Origin: Rhabdophis nuchalis
Lineage: Eukaryota; Chordata; Lepidosauria; Squamata; Natricidae
Length of the DNA stretch: 64,000 bases
Direction of reading: 5' to 3'
NCBI GenBank assembly: GCA_039707465.1
Contig: CM077644.1
Coordinates: 96,887,375 to 96,951,374, forward strand
Part shown: positions 1 to 11,226 of the stretch, in pieces
Layout of the letters: each line of letters begins with the position of its first letter
Position numbering within the stretch: the first letter of the stretch is position 1
Translations under genes and position numbers: made by a program
Notes under the pieces: model-generated
What the model saw: only the letters and a program-made list of their open reading frames with translations
Database searches by the model: none
Told to the model about the DNA's origin: nothing

Positions 1-38
1 GTTATCTTGTCTGGCCCTGATACTTTTCCACCTTTGCT

Positions 39-518
39 TTTATTTATTTATTTTATTTATTTATTTTATTAAATTTGTATAACCGCGCCTCTCTCCCCGA
101 GGGGACTCAGGGCGGTGCACAGGAAATTAAAACAGGAAATATGAAACATAGCAATAATAAATACTAAAAGCCAATTAAATAGAAAATACCTTGTGCTAAA
201 ATTCCCTAAAACTCTTACCCATTAAAATCCAATTAAAACAATTTAGAGTTCAGTCTACAGACTTAATTGTGCGGATTAGGCCAAGCCGGCAAGATGGAAG
301 AAATATGTCTTCAGATGTTGGCGGAAGGAGCGGAGGTCCGTGATAGTTCTAAGTTCGGGGGGTAGGTCGTTCCAGAGGGTTGGGCCCGCCACAGAGAAGG
401 CCCTTCCCCTGGGTGTCACCAGCTGGCACTGCCTGATGGATGGCACCCAAAGAAGTCCCTCTCTATGGGAGCGAATCGGGCGAAGGGATGTATGTGTTGT
501 GAAATAGACCTCACACAT
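39..518 (-). mobile_element. L2-like LINE, 3' end with RT C-terminal tail
   Basis: The minus strand encodes the end of a non-LTR reverse transcriptase (HTSLRPIRSHREGLL, then AFSVAGPTLWNDLPPELR and FRQHLKT). A 3' UTR follows, ending in the 'CGCCCTGAGTCC' signature and an (AAATA)n tail at 39-75. Parallel copies in this window lie at 21.0-22.0, 22.96-23.4 and 29.2-29.6 kb. The clade call (L2-like) is from memory of such tails. It is 5' joined directly to the EN-RT linker fragment described next. Confidence 0.75.
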
Positions 519-1005
519 CTTTTTCTGTGATCACCAGAGGTGGGGGGGGCAGCAGGATGGAATTGTATATAGGAGACGTAGCTGTTGTTGATATATCTGA
601 GATGGAGAGAGTAGTGATAGTTGATAGTGATCTCCTCTCCTCTACCTACAGTAGAACACATTCAGGTCATCTGCCAATTTCCAATTCTCTTCCACAAGGG
701 AGTGAGGTCTTCTGTAGCCAGTGATATTCTTCAGGCTTTTCCTCACATTTGCTAGTTCATTTGCAGAGAGCTGATTCCTCAGCTTTTCAGATAGCTTGTT
801 TCAGCTTACCGTAGCTGGTTTAGAATTACTGTAGATGTGTAAGGTTTTGGTCAGCACACATAAGTCCTCACAAAAGTTAATGTAGGATGTCACAATGTCA
901 GGGAGTTCATCCAAGCCCACTAAGACAGCTTCAAAAACACTCCAGTCAGTTGAGGCAAGCCTTAGCTTTGCCTCTTCAGTCCAAGATTTCACTGTCATTT
1001 CACAA
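519..1005 (-). mobile_element. Non-LTR retrotransposon EN-RT linker fragment
   Basis: The minus strand reads as degraded linker sequence between endonuclease and reverse transcriptase: a STDWSVFEAVL..IVTSYINFCEDL..TKTLHIYSNSKP block, then ITGYR, LADDLNVFYCR and LVITEKDV-like pieces across several stops and frames. These motifs are typical of jockey/L2-type LINEs. It runs straight into the RT C-terminal tail at about 508-520, so most of the RT domain is missing. Confidence 0.55.
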
Positions 1006-1020
1006 TGATTTTAAGTCTTT

Positions 1021-1544
1021 GTCTATAAATAGATACAAGGCTTTAGGATTATGGCATGGTATTATGACCATAAAAGCTGTTTTTATTTAAAGGGGCTATA
1101 AATTAAGAGGGGAAATGTGTTTTTCAGTTACATTATCGGCTGTCTATATATGTCCACATGTGTAGAGTCTATGCTGCTGTAATTGTATAAGGAAGACATC
1201 ATAGGTCTACAAAGAAATACATAAAATACAGAGGATTTTAATATATTTTTGGAAATGATAGGAGAATGATAAGTTCATCAAAAAGCTTTAATAGAATTAT
1301 TGCTGCATTCCTTCTTATTCCTTTTATTCTTTTATTTATTATCCAGTTGTGTAATTGAACTTCTATTATTAGTACAATTATGCATTCTAACACTTTCCTT
1401 ATTAAATATGCCAATACACTACTTATACATTTGTATATAGCATTATTTGGCCTTTCATTCTGATCCTTTTGTCTGATGCTGCCAGATATATTCAAGCTAA
1501 TTTTTGCATTAACTTAAATTTAATTGGAAAGTCAATTTGGAGTA
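1021..1544. other. AT-rich intergenic stretch, nothing recognised
   Basis: About 520 bases of unique-looking AT-rich DNA. The short open frames have no recognisable motifs. Confidence 0.5.
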
Positions 1545-1762
1545 GTGATTTAAGGCATCTGGCTAGAAACCAGAAGACCATGAATTTTAGTTGTGTCCTA
1601 GGCACAAAGCCAGCAAGGTGACTTTAGGCCAGCCTTTCCCCTCAGCCCTAGGAAGGAAGCAATGGCAAACCATTTCCGAAAACCCTTGCCAAGAATATTG
1701 CTGGGATTATTCCAGGTAGTTACCATGAGTCAAATATTGACTGGAAGTCACATTTTAGAGCA
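1545..1762 (+). mobile_element. Sauria-type tRNA-derived SINE (5' part degraded)
   Basis: The sequence runs from a degraded box region (GGCATCTGGCTAGAAACCAG, a B-box-like GAATTTTAG) through the conserved body (AAGCCAGC.AGGTGACTTTAGGCCAG, GGAAGCAATGGCAAACCA, CCTTGCCAAGAA) to a tail related to the BovB/SINE 3' end (ATTGACTGGAAGTCACA). This is the layout of squamate Sauria SINEs. Its presence supports a squamate host. Confidence 0.7.
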
Positions 1763-1764
1763 CA

Positions 1765-3652
1765 AACAAAGGTTATATTCGGAAAGAAACCTCAGACTTT
1801 TTCCACCTTGCAATTGATATGCCAGATGTATTTTAAATCAAATAAAATCTTAGGGCTGTTGATAATTTAGTGGGTTTTTTGAAGTTCTGTATCCAGATTA
1901 GTGAGTTTACAGATAAGTTCCTTCAATTTTTTAAAATGGACATGATTTAGTGGCAAAGAGGATATGGACAAGCCAAAATTGTTACCATTTACAGTCAATG
2001 TTGTTAATACATGTTTTATATATCTATATATATATATCTGAGGCTTTCAGCAAATATTGGGTTGATCACCATCAGATGGCAGCAAAGGGTTGGCATTTTC
2101 TTTATTTCTTTGTTACAATTTAGTGGGCATCTAGATTTTTTACCCTAGAACCTATTGCTCCATTCAGATTTCAACTCTGGAGCAATAAAAATAACCTAAA
2201 GATAAAGATCTAATTTCAAAATGATCCCCCTTACTGTGTGGATATTACTTTATCTTCTTTGCCTAACCCATTCTGTCGATTTGAACAGGACTCAGACATG
2301 GTGAGAGCTAGATCTTGATCATATTTTGGGGTTTTTTGGTTAGATTTTTAAATTCACAGTTGCTAACGATAGTTGCAAACCAGAAATAAAGCTAAGCTCT
2401 AAATATAGTTTCTAGTTTTCTGCTGAGAAATACCAATATACTTCCTGCACTCAGGACCTTCCTGAAAAAGAATAACGGTTCTTCTAGTACCAGAGAGCAT
2501 ATCTGATTTTAACAGAGTATTTTTATCAATATTATGGTCAAATAAGCATTTTTGAAGGAAAAACGCTGATGTTGTAACAGCCCGGGTTTTCACTTTTATG
2601 AAAACCTTGGACATTTATCAAGATCCTATGTACGAGTGACATGAAGGGTTAAGGTTTTTGTAAAATCTAGATTGTGGGGATCAAGCTGCATCTGTTAAAA
2701 AGACAGGAGGCTGACAATTCCTTGAACCTTAAGCAAACAAAGTAGACTGCCAATATTACTAACATCAAGCAAAGGTTTCCTTAATAAACAGGATTTTTAG
2801 TTCCTGGAAATTATAATTGTGTACCCTGTGTTCTCTTCCTTCTTCCATAGTTATCGCCGGTAATTTGTTGCATCTTCTTTAACTGCTGCACATTGTAAAA
2901 TATATCATTTATTTTGCTTCAGGAGTCAGTTTTATGTCTGTCTCTTATCAGGGGCTCACAGTATACAAAATTTTCCTGACTCTTGTCATCCTCCTTAGCA
3001 ATTTCTACAACAAGCAATGTCTTTGGTCAAGAAAATTATGGCAAAGGAGTCTCCTAACTAAATAAACAGAACATGGTCAATACAGCAGCTGCACAGATTA
3101 TTCTGTGCAAAGTCTGCTGAAAGGAATGGTTGCAGAAAACTAAGGATTGTTACAGTATTCTTTTTTTTTTAATGAAGGGTGGGAGTGAGGAACTTCCTGG
3201 ACTATTGGTCTATAAATTGCAAGTCACGAAATCCTGCAGATATTGCTTGCAAGTAGGGGTTTGCTGATCTTCTTAAATCAATTCGTTTTATAATCTGTGT
3301 TAGTGTGAGATCTAGTCCATTTCGTTAAAAAAAACGGATATTTTTCTTTAAAACTCTATAATCTGTTTTCTTTCACACTATTTGGGAATATGTATATAAA
3401 CATATGTAATATGTATATGAACTTTTTCTTGTCCATCTATCTATAAATGTAAATTCCCAAGAGCCCTGTTTTTAAAAATGCAGATTTCTCTGATATTCTT
3501 AGTTATGCAATTTTTTCATTGAAAGCTCTTCTTTACCACTTTTTGTTCCCAATTTTCAATGACATAGATTCTTTTTCAGTAGCTCACAAATTGGGGAGGA
3601 GTTACTTTTTAATGAGACAATGATTGTTGTATTCAGTGTTGCCAGTGGACTG
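1765..3652. other. AT-rich intergenic stretch
   Basis: No gene or clear transposon recognised. Contains a short TA run (about 2024-2038) and a T run near 3161. Confidence 0.5.
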
Positions 3653-3660
3653 AGATGAAG

Positions 3661-4077
3661 CAGAGGTGGGATTCAGCCGGTTTGAGCCGGTTCGGGCAAA
3701 GCGGATGCAAATTTTGCATCCAGTTCAGTGAACCGGTTGTTTCAAGGACAGGCTGGCCCCACCCACCCCACCCACCCCTTCACAGGAGTCTCCACATGGC
3801 CCGTTCATCATGCCAGGTAAATACAGGGCCCACGCAGAGGCTCTAGGAGGGTGAAAAACAGGCCTACTGGGCTCGTTTCCGGCTTCTGGAGGGCCTACGG
3901 AGCCCCAGGAGGCCGTTTTCACCCTCCCAGAGGTTGAAGAAAAGCCTCTGGAACTTTGGGAGGGTGAAAACACCCCCACAGCCGTGAGGAGGCCGAGGAG
4001 GCCACACACACCATGACCACGCACACCCAGCAACCAGGCGGAGAACCGGTTGCTAACATATTTCAATCCCACACCTG
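3661..4077. mobile_element. hAT-type miniature element, GTGGGATT family
   Basis: Ends are inverted: CAGAGGTGGGATTCAGC at the left, and the complement of CAGGTGTGGGATTGAAA at the right. The flanking 8-mers AGATGAAG and AGGTAGAG match at five of eight positions, so the duplication has decayed. The body contains a segment (caggagtctccacatggcccgttcatcatgcc region, about 3784-3815) also present at 28.25 kb, and GGGAGGGTGAAAA modules. Confidence 0.65.
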
Positions 4078-4141
4078 AGGTAGAGTATATTTTGGTCAAA
4101 CTGATGCATATAAGGTAAGGAACACTTTGTTTAGCTTGAAC

Positions 4142-4276
4142 ACCTAGGTCAGATGTCTATGGAGATTCTTAATCATCCAGGTGATGGCTGTCCCAAAAGT
4201 GCTTTTTCAAGAGGCACCTGGACTTTCTCGTTTTTTTCATTTGAAGACATTTTGCTTCTCATTCAAGAAGTTTCTC
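4142..4276. repeat. Old interspersed repeat, left half, split by the ORF1-only LINE
   Basis: A degraded widespread vertebrate repeat type (…GAAGACATTTTGCTTCTCATTCAAGAAG). It resumes after 6270 (CAACTTAGGCC). The LINE at 4277-6258 sits inside it, and AAGAAGTTTCTC is duplicated at both edges. Family not identified. Confidence 0.45.
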
Positions 4277-6258
4277 GGACTTCCTGTTCCTGTTCCCGGT
4301 GGCGACGGACGAACCTTGGGGTTCGTCTGCCGTTTTGTTCTTTTTTCTGCCCCTAATGGGGCGGAGCACCCCCTTTTTGGGGGGGTCCCTCCGTAAAACT
4401 GGCTTGCCTGGGCTGGTTTATCCTGGCGGCGGTTGGGAAATGGCCCTTGTCTTCGGTTTAGGCGAAGGAAGACATGCTGTGGGGGGAGTTTCCCTTCGCC
4501 AATGGAGGACGGTAACGATCAGCAAAATTTAAAAAGAACTGAGCGTGCGGGTCGGAAGGCTCCCTGGGGCTTTGGCAGCGAGGTGAAGAGTGAGTGATTT
4601 ACAAAATTCTTTATGCTGGCACCCTGGATTGAAAGAACGTAGAGGGGGGTGTTTGTTGGTTAACCCCCCCCTCGGATTTAAAGCGGCGTTCCGAAATGGC
4701 TCCTTGTTGCAAGGAAGCGGATACTTTGTTTCCGGACTGCATTGAAATAAGCGAAAGTGATCTGCGGCTTATTTTCTTACAATGTATCTAAGTCTGGCTG
4801 GCTTGATACAATTTTTCTTGGGTTATTTTCTCCTCCTGGCTCCCAGGCGGGGCGGTGGAGGAAGGTTCCCTTTGTTCCTGAATGACTATTTTTACCTTTG
4901 GAAAATTACCAACATCTTTTCGTGAAATGGACTCTCTCTCTTTACTAATGAAGAAATTTCTGGACTAATTGATTCCTTCCCTGAGTGCCTTCTCTGTTAA
5001 AGTTTTTGATTGTGAAAAGTGTTTCTCTGCTGTTTCTTGAATTCTTTTACAACTTTCACCTGAACTGTTTTGCTCCTGATTTGCCTCAACGGCCCCACCC
5101 AAAAAATGCCATCTTAGTGACACTGACTTTAACAGCTTACCATGGCATCAAAATCAGAATTGGCAGGATTGGAACAAAGAATGTCATCTTTGGAATCAGT
5201 GTTACAAGCTCTGGTGCAGGAAATTAAAGCTTTGAGAGCTGATAATAAAAGTTTTAAGGAGGACCTTCTGGAAACACGGAAGCAAGTGTTGGAGAATTCA
5301 CAGAAGACTGAGGAGCTGGAAGGGGGGCTGGCTGGGGCAAAGGGAGAACTTAAAAATGTCAACATTGAAATTGCAGATTTGTCTGGTCATATGTCTAGGA
5401 TGGATTTTGAAAGGATGTCATAGTTTTTAAGATTTCAGAATGTTTCTGAAGAATCTGGTGAATACCTTCCTGATCTCATGAGCACAATTTTAGCAGACTA
5501 TTTACAGAAACCTAAAGATGAGATCAGGGGGGATATTGACCTAGTCTACAGAATAAATTCAGCATATGCGAGGATAAATGAAATACCCAGAGAGATACAT
5601 ATTAAATTTGTTAGAAGGTCAACTAGAGAGGGAATTTTGAAGGCGCAGAGAGGGGGGCCATTAATTTACCAACAAAAGGAAGTCACCATCTTGAGGCAGA
5701 TCCCAAAAAAGATTAGGGAGGTGAGAAGGAAATTTTCCTTCTTATCCAAAAAATTGTATGACCACGGGATTTGGTTCAAGTGGGTGATGCCGGAAGGGAT
5801 GTTGGTGTTCTGGGATGAAGGAAGAGTGAGGATTAAAACAGTTGCTGAGGCGGAAGCCTTTCTTAAAAAACATTCCTCTATCCTGGGGGAAGATCCAGGG
5901 GGGACGGAGGGGGCCACGGCCCTGCCCGCTGGGGGCCAGGGAGGAGAAAAAGAAGATACAATTGCCAAGAGACTTAGATCGAAAAAATAACTTTGCTTTT
6001 TTTTTATTATTATTAATATTGCTTAACCTTATGTCTGGATGTTTGTACATGACTGCTAGCATAGAATGGAGAATTTAGGAATTTTGTACTTATTTTCACC
6101 TTGTAGTACTTTTGGAAAAATGTTTTTTTAAATGTTTTATTATGAAGCACTAGAAGGGCCAATGATCCCGACGCGAAAGTTCTTAATATGTTTCTGTATC
6201 CCTTACCCTACCCTTTTCGAAAATTGTAAAAACCAATAAAACTTTTTCAATATAAAAA
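4277..6258 (+). mobile_element. Full-length ORF1-only (HAL1-like) LINE, copy A
   Basis: A complete insertion of about 1.98 kb bounded by the 12-bp duplication AAGAAGTTTCTC (4265-4276 and 6259-6270). It has an 865-base GC-richer 5' region, one L1-type ORF1 (5142-5990), about 265 bases of 3' UTR, AATAAA at 6236-6241, and a short poly(A). There is no ORF2 or reverse transcriptase. Copies B and C show the same ORF1-to-3'-UTR junction, so the missing ORF2 belongs to the family and is not a local deletion. It presumably moves using an L1 reverse transcriptase in trans. Confidence 0.85.
5142..5990 (+). pseudogene. L1-type ORF1 protein, copy A, one nonsense codon
   Basis: The frame runs 282 codons to TAA at 5988-5990, broken once by TAG at 5421-5423 (codon 94; copy B has TAT, Tyr). 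There are no frameshifts. The N-terminal ~90 residues are a coiled coil, followed by an RRM-like region and a C-terminal domain typical of L1 ORF1p, an RNA-binding trimer that coats LINE RNA. The break would leave only the coiled coil. Confidence 0.85.
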
Positions 6259-6270
6259 AAGAAGTTTCTC

Positions 6271-7624
6271 CAACTTAGGCCAATAACCTTTCTATAATAT
6301 ATAATTTTTAAATTTGAAAACTTCATTATAAAGCTTGAAAAGCATGATTTTGGTCTTATAGTATTTAATTCATTGAGTTCCAGTCCTAATTACATAGAAT
6401 TGCATCTCACATCTAATAAATTTCTCTGCATCACTTCAATACATATATGCTATTGCTCTAAAAAGAGGATTTTTTTTCTTTTTTGAAAGGGGAAATTTTA
6501 AAATACTTTATTTTTTAAAAATAAATTCTACATTCCCAGGGGAGTCTTTATCAGAAGGCATCTCTCCCATCATGACAAATGGGAAAACTTGGGAAAACCC
6601 CAAGTTCAAAGTGAAAGTCTCTTGCACTTTGATAGTTAATTTTCCATTTATTGTCTTTGTTCTCACCACTTTAATCTTTGGAGGGATTTCCTGAGAAATA
6701 TAATAGCCAAAAAGGATGGAGCTTGTTTAATAAAATAGCTGAGCCTGTCATCCATGACTAAATCTCCTGTATAAATACCTTTCTATATAAGGAATTTTCA
6801 TGAGTAAAAAGAAATTGAAAAATATCCAAGCCTGCAAATTTGACCCCAAGACAACTTATTTATTTTTTCAAATATTTAAAGAAACAATTATCCCCTATCA
6901 TACTTATTCTACTTCTACTTATCAAGTCAAACTGAATTTGACTTGATAATTTAAAAAGAGAATATTAATGTATTGTATCTTCATATTTGTTTCCAGAAAT
7001 GTCTTTCAATTGGAACTACTTTTAAAAAAATCTCACAAGGTTTTTTTTAGAAATACATTTGATAACATTAGACAAATACAGTAAGTTTAAATATGCTTAA
7101 AGAAAGGGGATCATACCACCCTCTTCTCAAAATTTAGGCAACTTTCATCTGGAAAGTCAAGGACTTCTGAAGGCTCTCAAAAGAGACTGTTGAAGGCAAG
7201 AAAGATTTGCCCAATTTGGTTTGCTTTTTCTTACCCTCAAAAAATTCATTAGAAAAGTATAAGATTCTTCCCCCAGTCTTTAATTTGGCCTGCATGAACA
7301 ATGTTAGCTCCATTGCCAATCCCTATTTTGCCTCCCCCCCCCCTCACCTTCTGAAGAATGCCAGAAGTGATCTCACTGATTTTTTCCCCCTTTTCACCAA
7401 GCATTAGCAGGAAAATATCCGTCAATCATTTCCCTAACAGGTGGAGAGGTTAGGTGAGTTTAGGCAGATGCTTGGAAAAGTCTATTTAGTCCTCTTTAAA
7501 TTTGCTTATCAGATCTCAGGTATGGAGGGAACAGTGGGAGGTAACTACCTTAATATCACTTTCTATGGCTCAACAGAAAATCTATTGACTACTTAAATGA
7601 CAAAAAATGTATCTACTCTATTGA
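6271..7624. other. AT-rich intergenic stretch
   Basis: No supported gene. A short remnant of the split repeat follows 6271. Short frames at 7134-7407 show no recognisable motif. Confidence 0.5.
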
Positions 7625-7626
7625 TT

Positions 7627-7857
7627 GAAGCTCTTCTTCTTCTTTTTCTTTTTCTTCTTTTTCTTTTTCTTTTTTTTCTTTTTTTCTTTTTCTTCTTCTT
7701 CTTCTTCTTCTTCTTCTTCTTCTTCTTCTTCTTCTTCTTCTTTTTCTTTTTCTTTTTCTTTTTCTTTTCCTCCTCCTCCTCCTCCTCGTCCTCCTCCTCC
7801 TCGTCCTCCTCCTCCTCGTCCTTCTCCTCCTCCTCCTCCTCCTCCTCCTCCTTGTAT
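7627..7857. repeat. Compound TTC / TTTTTC / TCC microsatellite (about 230 bp)
   Basis: An uninterrupted pyrimidine tract on the plus strand: (CTTTTT)-like units, about 20 TTC units, more CTTTTT, then TCC units with TCG interruptions. It directly continues the 3' end of the minus-strand RTE-like LINE, so it is probably an expanded LINE tail. The long open frames across it are low-complexity artefacts. Confidence 0.9.
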
Positions 7858-8115
7858 TCCCACAATTGCAGGGTCTGCTTTTTGGATCATTTTGCATGGT
7901 CAACTGTGTCTCCAGACTGCAGGCCCGCACCTTGCATATCTTTGTTGATGGTGTCTTGCCATCTCTGTTTTGGATGCCTACAAGGTCACCAGCCATTGAC
8001 TTCTAGTCGGTAGGCAAAGTTGGCAATGATAGAAGGTGCTGATCTCAGGATATATCCATACCAAGGGAGCCGGCCTTCTCTCATCTTCTCTATAATTGGT
8101 GCCACACCACAATGT
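7858..8115 (-). mobile_element. RTE-like LINE, RT C-terminal tail fragment
   Basis: The minus strand encodes, with a few breaks, VAPIIEKMREGRLPWYGYILRS followed by a PKQRWQDTINKDMQ..GL..GDTVDHAKW block. This is the characteristic C-terminal end of one group of vertebrate LINEs (RTE-like, from memory). The 3' end merges into the microsatellite at 7627-7857. Confidence 0.6.
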
Positions 8116-8119
8116 TGTC

Positions 8120-8495
8120 AAATGGTGCCATTTATGATGTGGTCAAGATTTAAATATTGATTTAAACATATCCTGCTCATTTAATTTTTTTCTTTGTCGG
8201 GCCTTTGTTTTCTTTCCATAAACAAAGAAGAGATGAGGGCACTGCAATAAATGTCAGAGAACAGCATTACATTACATAAGAAATATGGGTGGCTAATTGC
8301 AAGTAAAATAATAGATCGAACAAAAGAAACAGAAAAAAATAACCATTATGCAATAAATTAGGCACCAATAATATACTCATGTGATGGGCATGGAGAAATG
8401 CTGACAGATAAGGGGAGGTCTACTTCCAAAGAATCACATCCTTGGTGATTGAGACAAATTGAATAGGACTTCTTAAAATTACTATTAGAAGTGAG
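8120..8495. other. Intergenic stretch, nothing recognised
   Basis: About 375 bases without a supported gene or repeat. Confidence 0.5.
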
Positions 8496-8499
8496 CTTA

Positions 8500-9560
8500 C
8501 TTTTCTATTCTTTTTTAAAAATTGTTTTATTAAACAATTTCTCCCCCAATTTTTTTAACACAATTATCATCTTTTCAATATTTCCACATCAGTATACCTC
8601 CATATACCATTTTTGTCTGTACGTATACTATTTTTATACATTTTCTACTAATATACTAATTTATCTACAATGCATCTTATATCCATACATATGTACTTAT
8701 ATTTCTTTTATACATTTTACCGTACCAATGTTCTAATTTATATACAATACATCTTATATCTATAGTATATGTGTACATATATTCCTCTTATACATATCTA
8801 TTAGTGTACTATTTTATATACAATATATTCTACATTTTTCCCATCTTATTTATGCGATTTTGTAATTATTTTCTAATTTCTTAACCTTTCTTCCCTTTTA
8901 TGCTTTCTTATTCTTTCCATCTTTCCTCTAGCCATTTATACCATAGATTCCATACCAAGTAGTAATCAGATTCTCCTTTAATTTTATCTTTTATTTCTTT
9001 TGTGCATCTGTCCATCTCAGCACACTCTAGTATGATTTTTTTAAAATCACATTTTCCTCAGTGGTGGGTTTGTACTGGTTTTACTACCGGTTCACTCATG
9101 CGTGCATGTGCTCTCAGGCACGTGCAACGCTCCTGCGCATGTGCAAAGCAACCAGGCGGGTGGGTGGAGCCTCCTTCCGCCACCACTACTGATATATTTT
9201 TATTCTTCCAATTTTGTATGCATATGCTTGTTGCTGCGGTTATGACATGTAACATTAAATATTGGTTTTTTCCCCATTGTCTCTGTAACTATCCCTAAGA
9301 AATACTGTATAGTTCTGGTTTTAATTCTGTTGGTTGTTCAGTTATCTCCTCCAGCCATTTTTTATTTTTATCCAATATTTTTTTGCTGCTGTACATATCC
9401 ACCACATATGATAATATGTTCCGTGGGCCTGGCTACATTTCCAACAATAAAGTGAAACGTTCGGGAACTTTTTCAATATTCTCACTGGTGGTAGATGCCA
9501 TCTTTTCTATTCTTATTGCTCCCCACTCTTAAAATGTTGGTTTGGGGGCCTGACAAATTA
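8500..9560 (-). mobile_element. L1-like LINE 3' region, degraded
   Basis: AT-rich sequence that on the minus strand contains a decayed ORF2 C-terminal tail (a KKWLEEITEQPTELKPEL-like stretch near 9290-9440) followed by a long A-rich 3' UTR, with AATAAA close to its end near 8530. It is interrupted by an hAT-type miniature element at 9059-9191. The L1 identity is an inference from the tail. Confidence 0.4.
9059..9191. mobile_element. Short hAT-type miniature element nested in the L1-like fragment
   Basis: Starts CAGTGGTGGGTTTGTACTGG and ends CCGCCACCACTACTG, giving inverted ends of the GTGGGATT family. Flanking 8-mers no longer match well, so the duplication has decayed or the ends are slightly misplaced. 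Confidence 0.5.
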
Positions 9561-9789
9561 CAGGCTAACCCAGAGGGGCGACATAGATTCTCTTCTCCAA
9601 GAGCTGGTACTTCTGCTGTGCTTTGGAATCATAATGAAAAAAACAATATTGATGGGATGATGGGAAAGGCATTTGTGGCTCATTAATCTTGTAATTAACA
9701 AACTTGTTTCTTGTTTTACTAATCTTCTGGTTCAATGAAGTGACTATTTGGGAATTGCACAATAAAAACTTTTTCTGCATTATAAAAAA

Positions 9790-10150
9790 AAGATAAATGG
9801 TAAAGAATAGAACTTTTGGATAACTTTATATAAGTTGTTCTTTTAGAGGGATAAAACAATTCATCAAGCAGAAGCTCTGAGCTTCCACATTTTGACTGTC
9901 TTTACTAATTAAGAACATTCCGGCCAACTTTCTTGTCGAGTGCTTTAAAACAAAGGGTGCAGTCATAATTATATTTAAAATTCATTTCTGTAAAGAGAAT
10001 CCATTTATTGGGTATAAACTGCATTCATTTTAGCTTCAACAGCAAAAAGCACCTTTCAGTTCTATTATGTTCGGAAAGGGAATGAAACGGAACTTAGCAT
10101 GAGTCAAGCAGAAGCACGTTTTAGAACACGATGGCACAATTTTATATATG
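9790..10150 (+). repeat. Unidentified dispersed homology block, copy 1
   Basis: About 340 bases clearly alignable, in the same orientation, with 49350-49690. Shared landmarks are TTAATTAAGAACATTC, AAAGGG..CAGTCATAATTAT, TTTTAGCTTCAA/TTTCAGCTTCAA and ATGA(G)TCAAGCAG. No inverted ends, tail or coding potential is visible. It could be an ancient vertebrate repeat or an old duplication. Confidence 0.6.
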
Positions 10151-10545
10151 ACTAGCCAATAACTCGGCATTGCCCAGGTATTTATTTATAGGGGGGAAAT
10201 GTCCGGACCAAACATAATTTCTAATGTTGGATTTTCCCCCTTACCAGAAGGAGCCCCCTTGTGGAGTACTGTGAAGCTGTTACTATGGCAACTCTACTGC
10301 ACTACACAGTAGAAGCCATTTTAGGACAGTACAGTAGAATCCATTTTAAGGCACAACAGACTGTATCTTAACAGAACACACATCCTGAGGGGTTTTAGGG
10401 GTGTCTTACCCCACAGTATTTGTTTCCAGAGAGTAAGTCATCTGTGTACCAAGTATGGTTGAAATTGCTTGAGGCGTTCCAGAGTTATGCTGGAAGACAC
10501 ACAAACACATAGCCATTTTTATAGAGAGACAGCCATGATGGCGAC
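10151..10545. repeat. Unclassified interspersed repeat
   Basis: Starts TAGCCAATAACTCGGCATTGCCC and ends in GGTTGAAATTGCTTGAGGCGTT..GAGTTATGCTGGAAGACACACA..AGCCATTTTTATAGAGAG. I recognise this end as a type common in vertebrate genomes but cannot name the family. Confidence 0.4.
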
Positions 10546-10549
10546 TCTC

Positions 10550-10817
10550 TGGAACTCCCTCTCTTGGGCACACACGCCATCACCAGCTGCTCTTCCAGAT
10601 TCTGTCATGCACATGCGTGCTGGACAGCTGGTCCATTGTGCTGGCGTACGGCAGGTAGCTGCTCCCACTGGAACCTGCAAGAGCAGCTGCACGCATGCGC
10701 ACTGGCCACCTACTCTCTTCAGGGTTTCAGTGCTCCTGTGCACACGCGCATGAACTTTGGCATGTGTGCATGCTCCAGTTTTGGCACTCAGTGCTGAAAA
10801 GGTTAGCCATCACTGAA
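10550..10817. mobile_element. hAT-type miniature element, GATGGCGAACC family, one clear end
   Basis: The right end GGTTAGCCATCACTG matches the terminal inverted repeat of the intact copies at 28629-29001 and 37517-37741. The left end is not clear; a weak GCCATGATGGCGAC lies near 10530. The body carries the usual CpG-rich 'cacgcgcatg' segments. Confidence 0.5.
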
Positions 10818-11099
10818 ATGCATACATTTCTTTGAGCTAGTTTTCTGCTGCAACAGTGCAACATTAGGAATATTCTCTTTATTGGAATGCATTGCTTTTT
10901 ACCCACAGCAGCTCTCTATTTCCCATGATTGTTAAGCTTTTTAAAACGAACCTGAGCATTATTTCCCTTTTAAAAATAATCAACAAAAGTAGAACTAGAA
11001 TTACCTCAAATATCATGCAATTGTTATTAAGTTCTTGTTTTACATCCATCTAATGATCTTCAAAAAAGAAAAATTCTGATTTTGACCAATGTAACCTGA

Positions 11100-11226
11100 A
11101 GCAGAGATGTATGGAGTCAGAAGGGGTTCTCTGGGCCTTTGAATCCTATTCCCTACTCAGGACAGAATCCAAATTAAAGCATCCTTAACAGATGGGCATC
11201 CAGTTTCTACTTTAACACTTGCAGTG
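11100..11226 (-). mobile_element. CR1 LINE 3' fragment
   Basis: Plus-strand text GAGTCAGAAGGGGTTCTCTGGG..TTTGAATCC..CAGGACAGAATCCAAATTAAAGCATCC..GGGCATCCAGTTTCTACTT corresponds to the reverse complement of a CR1 3' UTR. Degraded and short. Confidence 0.45.

Noticed and set aside
7597..8013. Several long frames on both strands across the TTC/TCC tract
   Set aside because: Low-complexity translation of a microsatellite.
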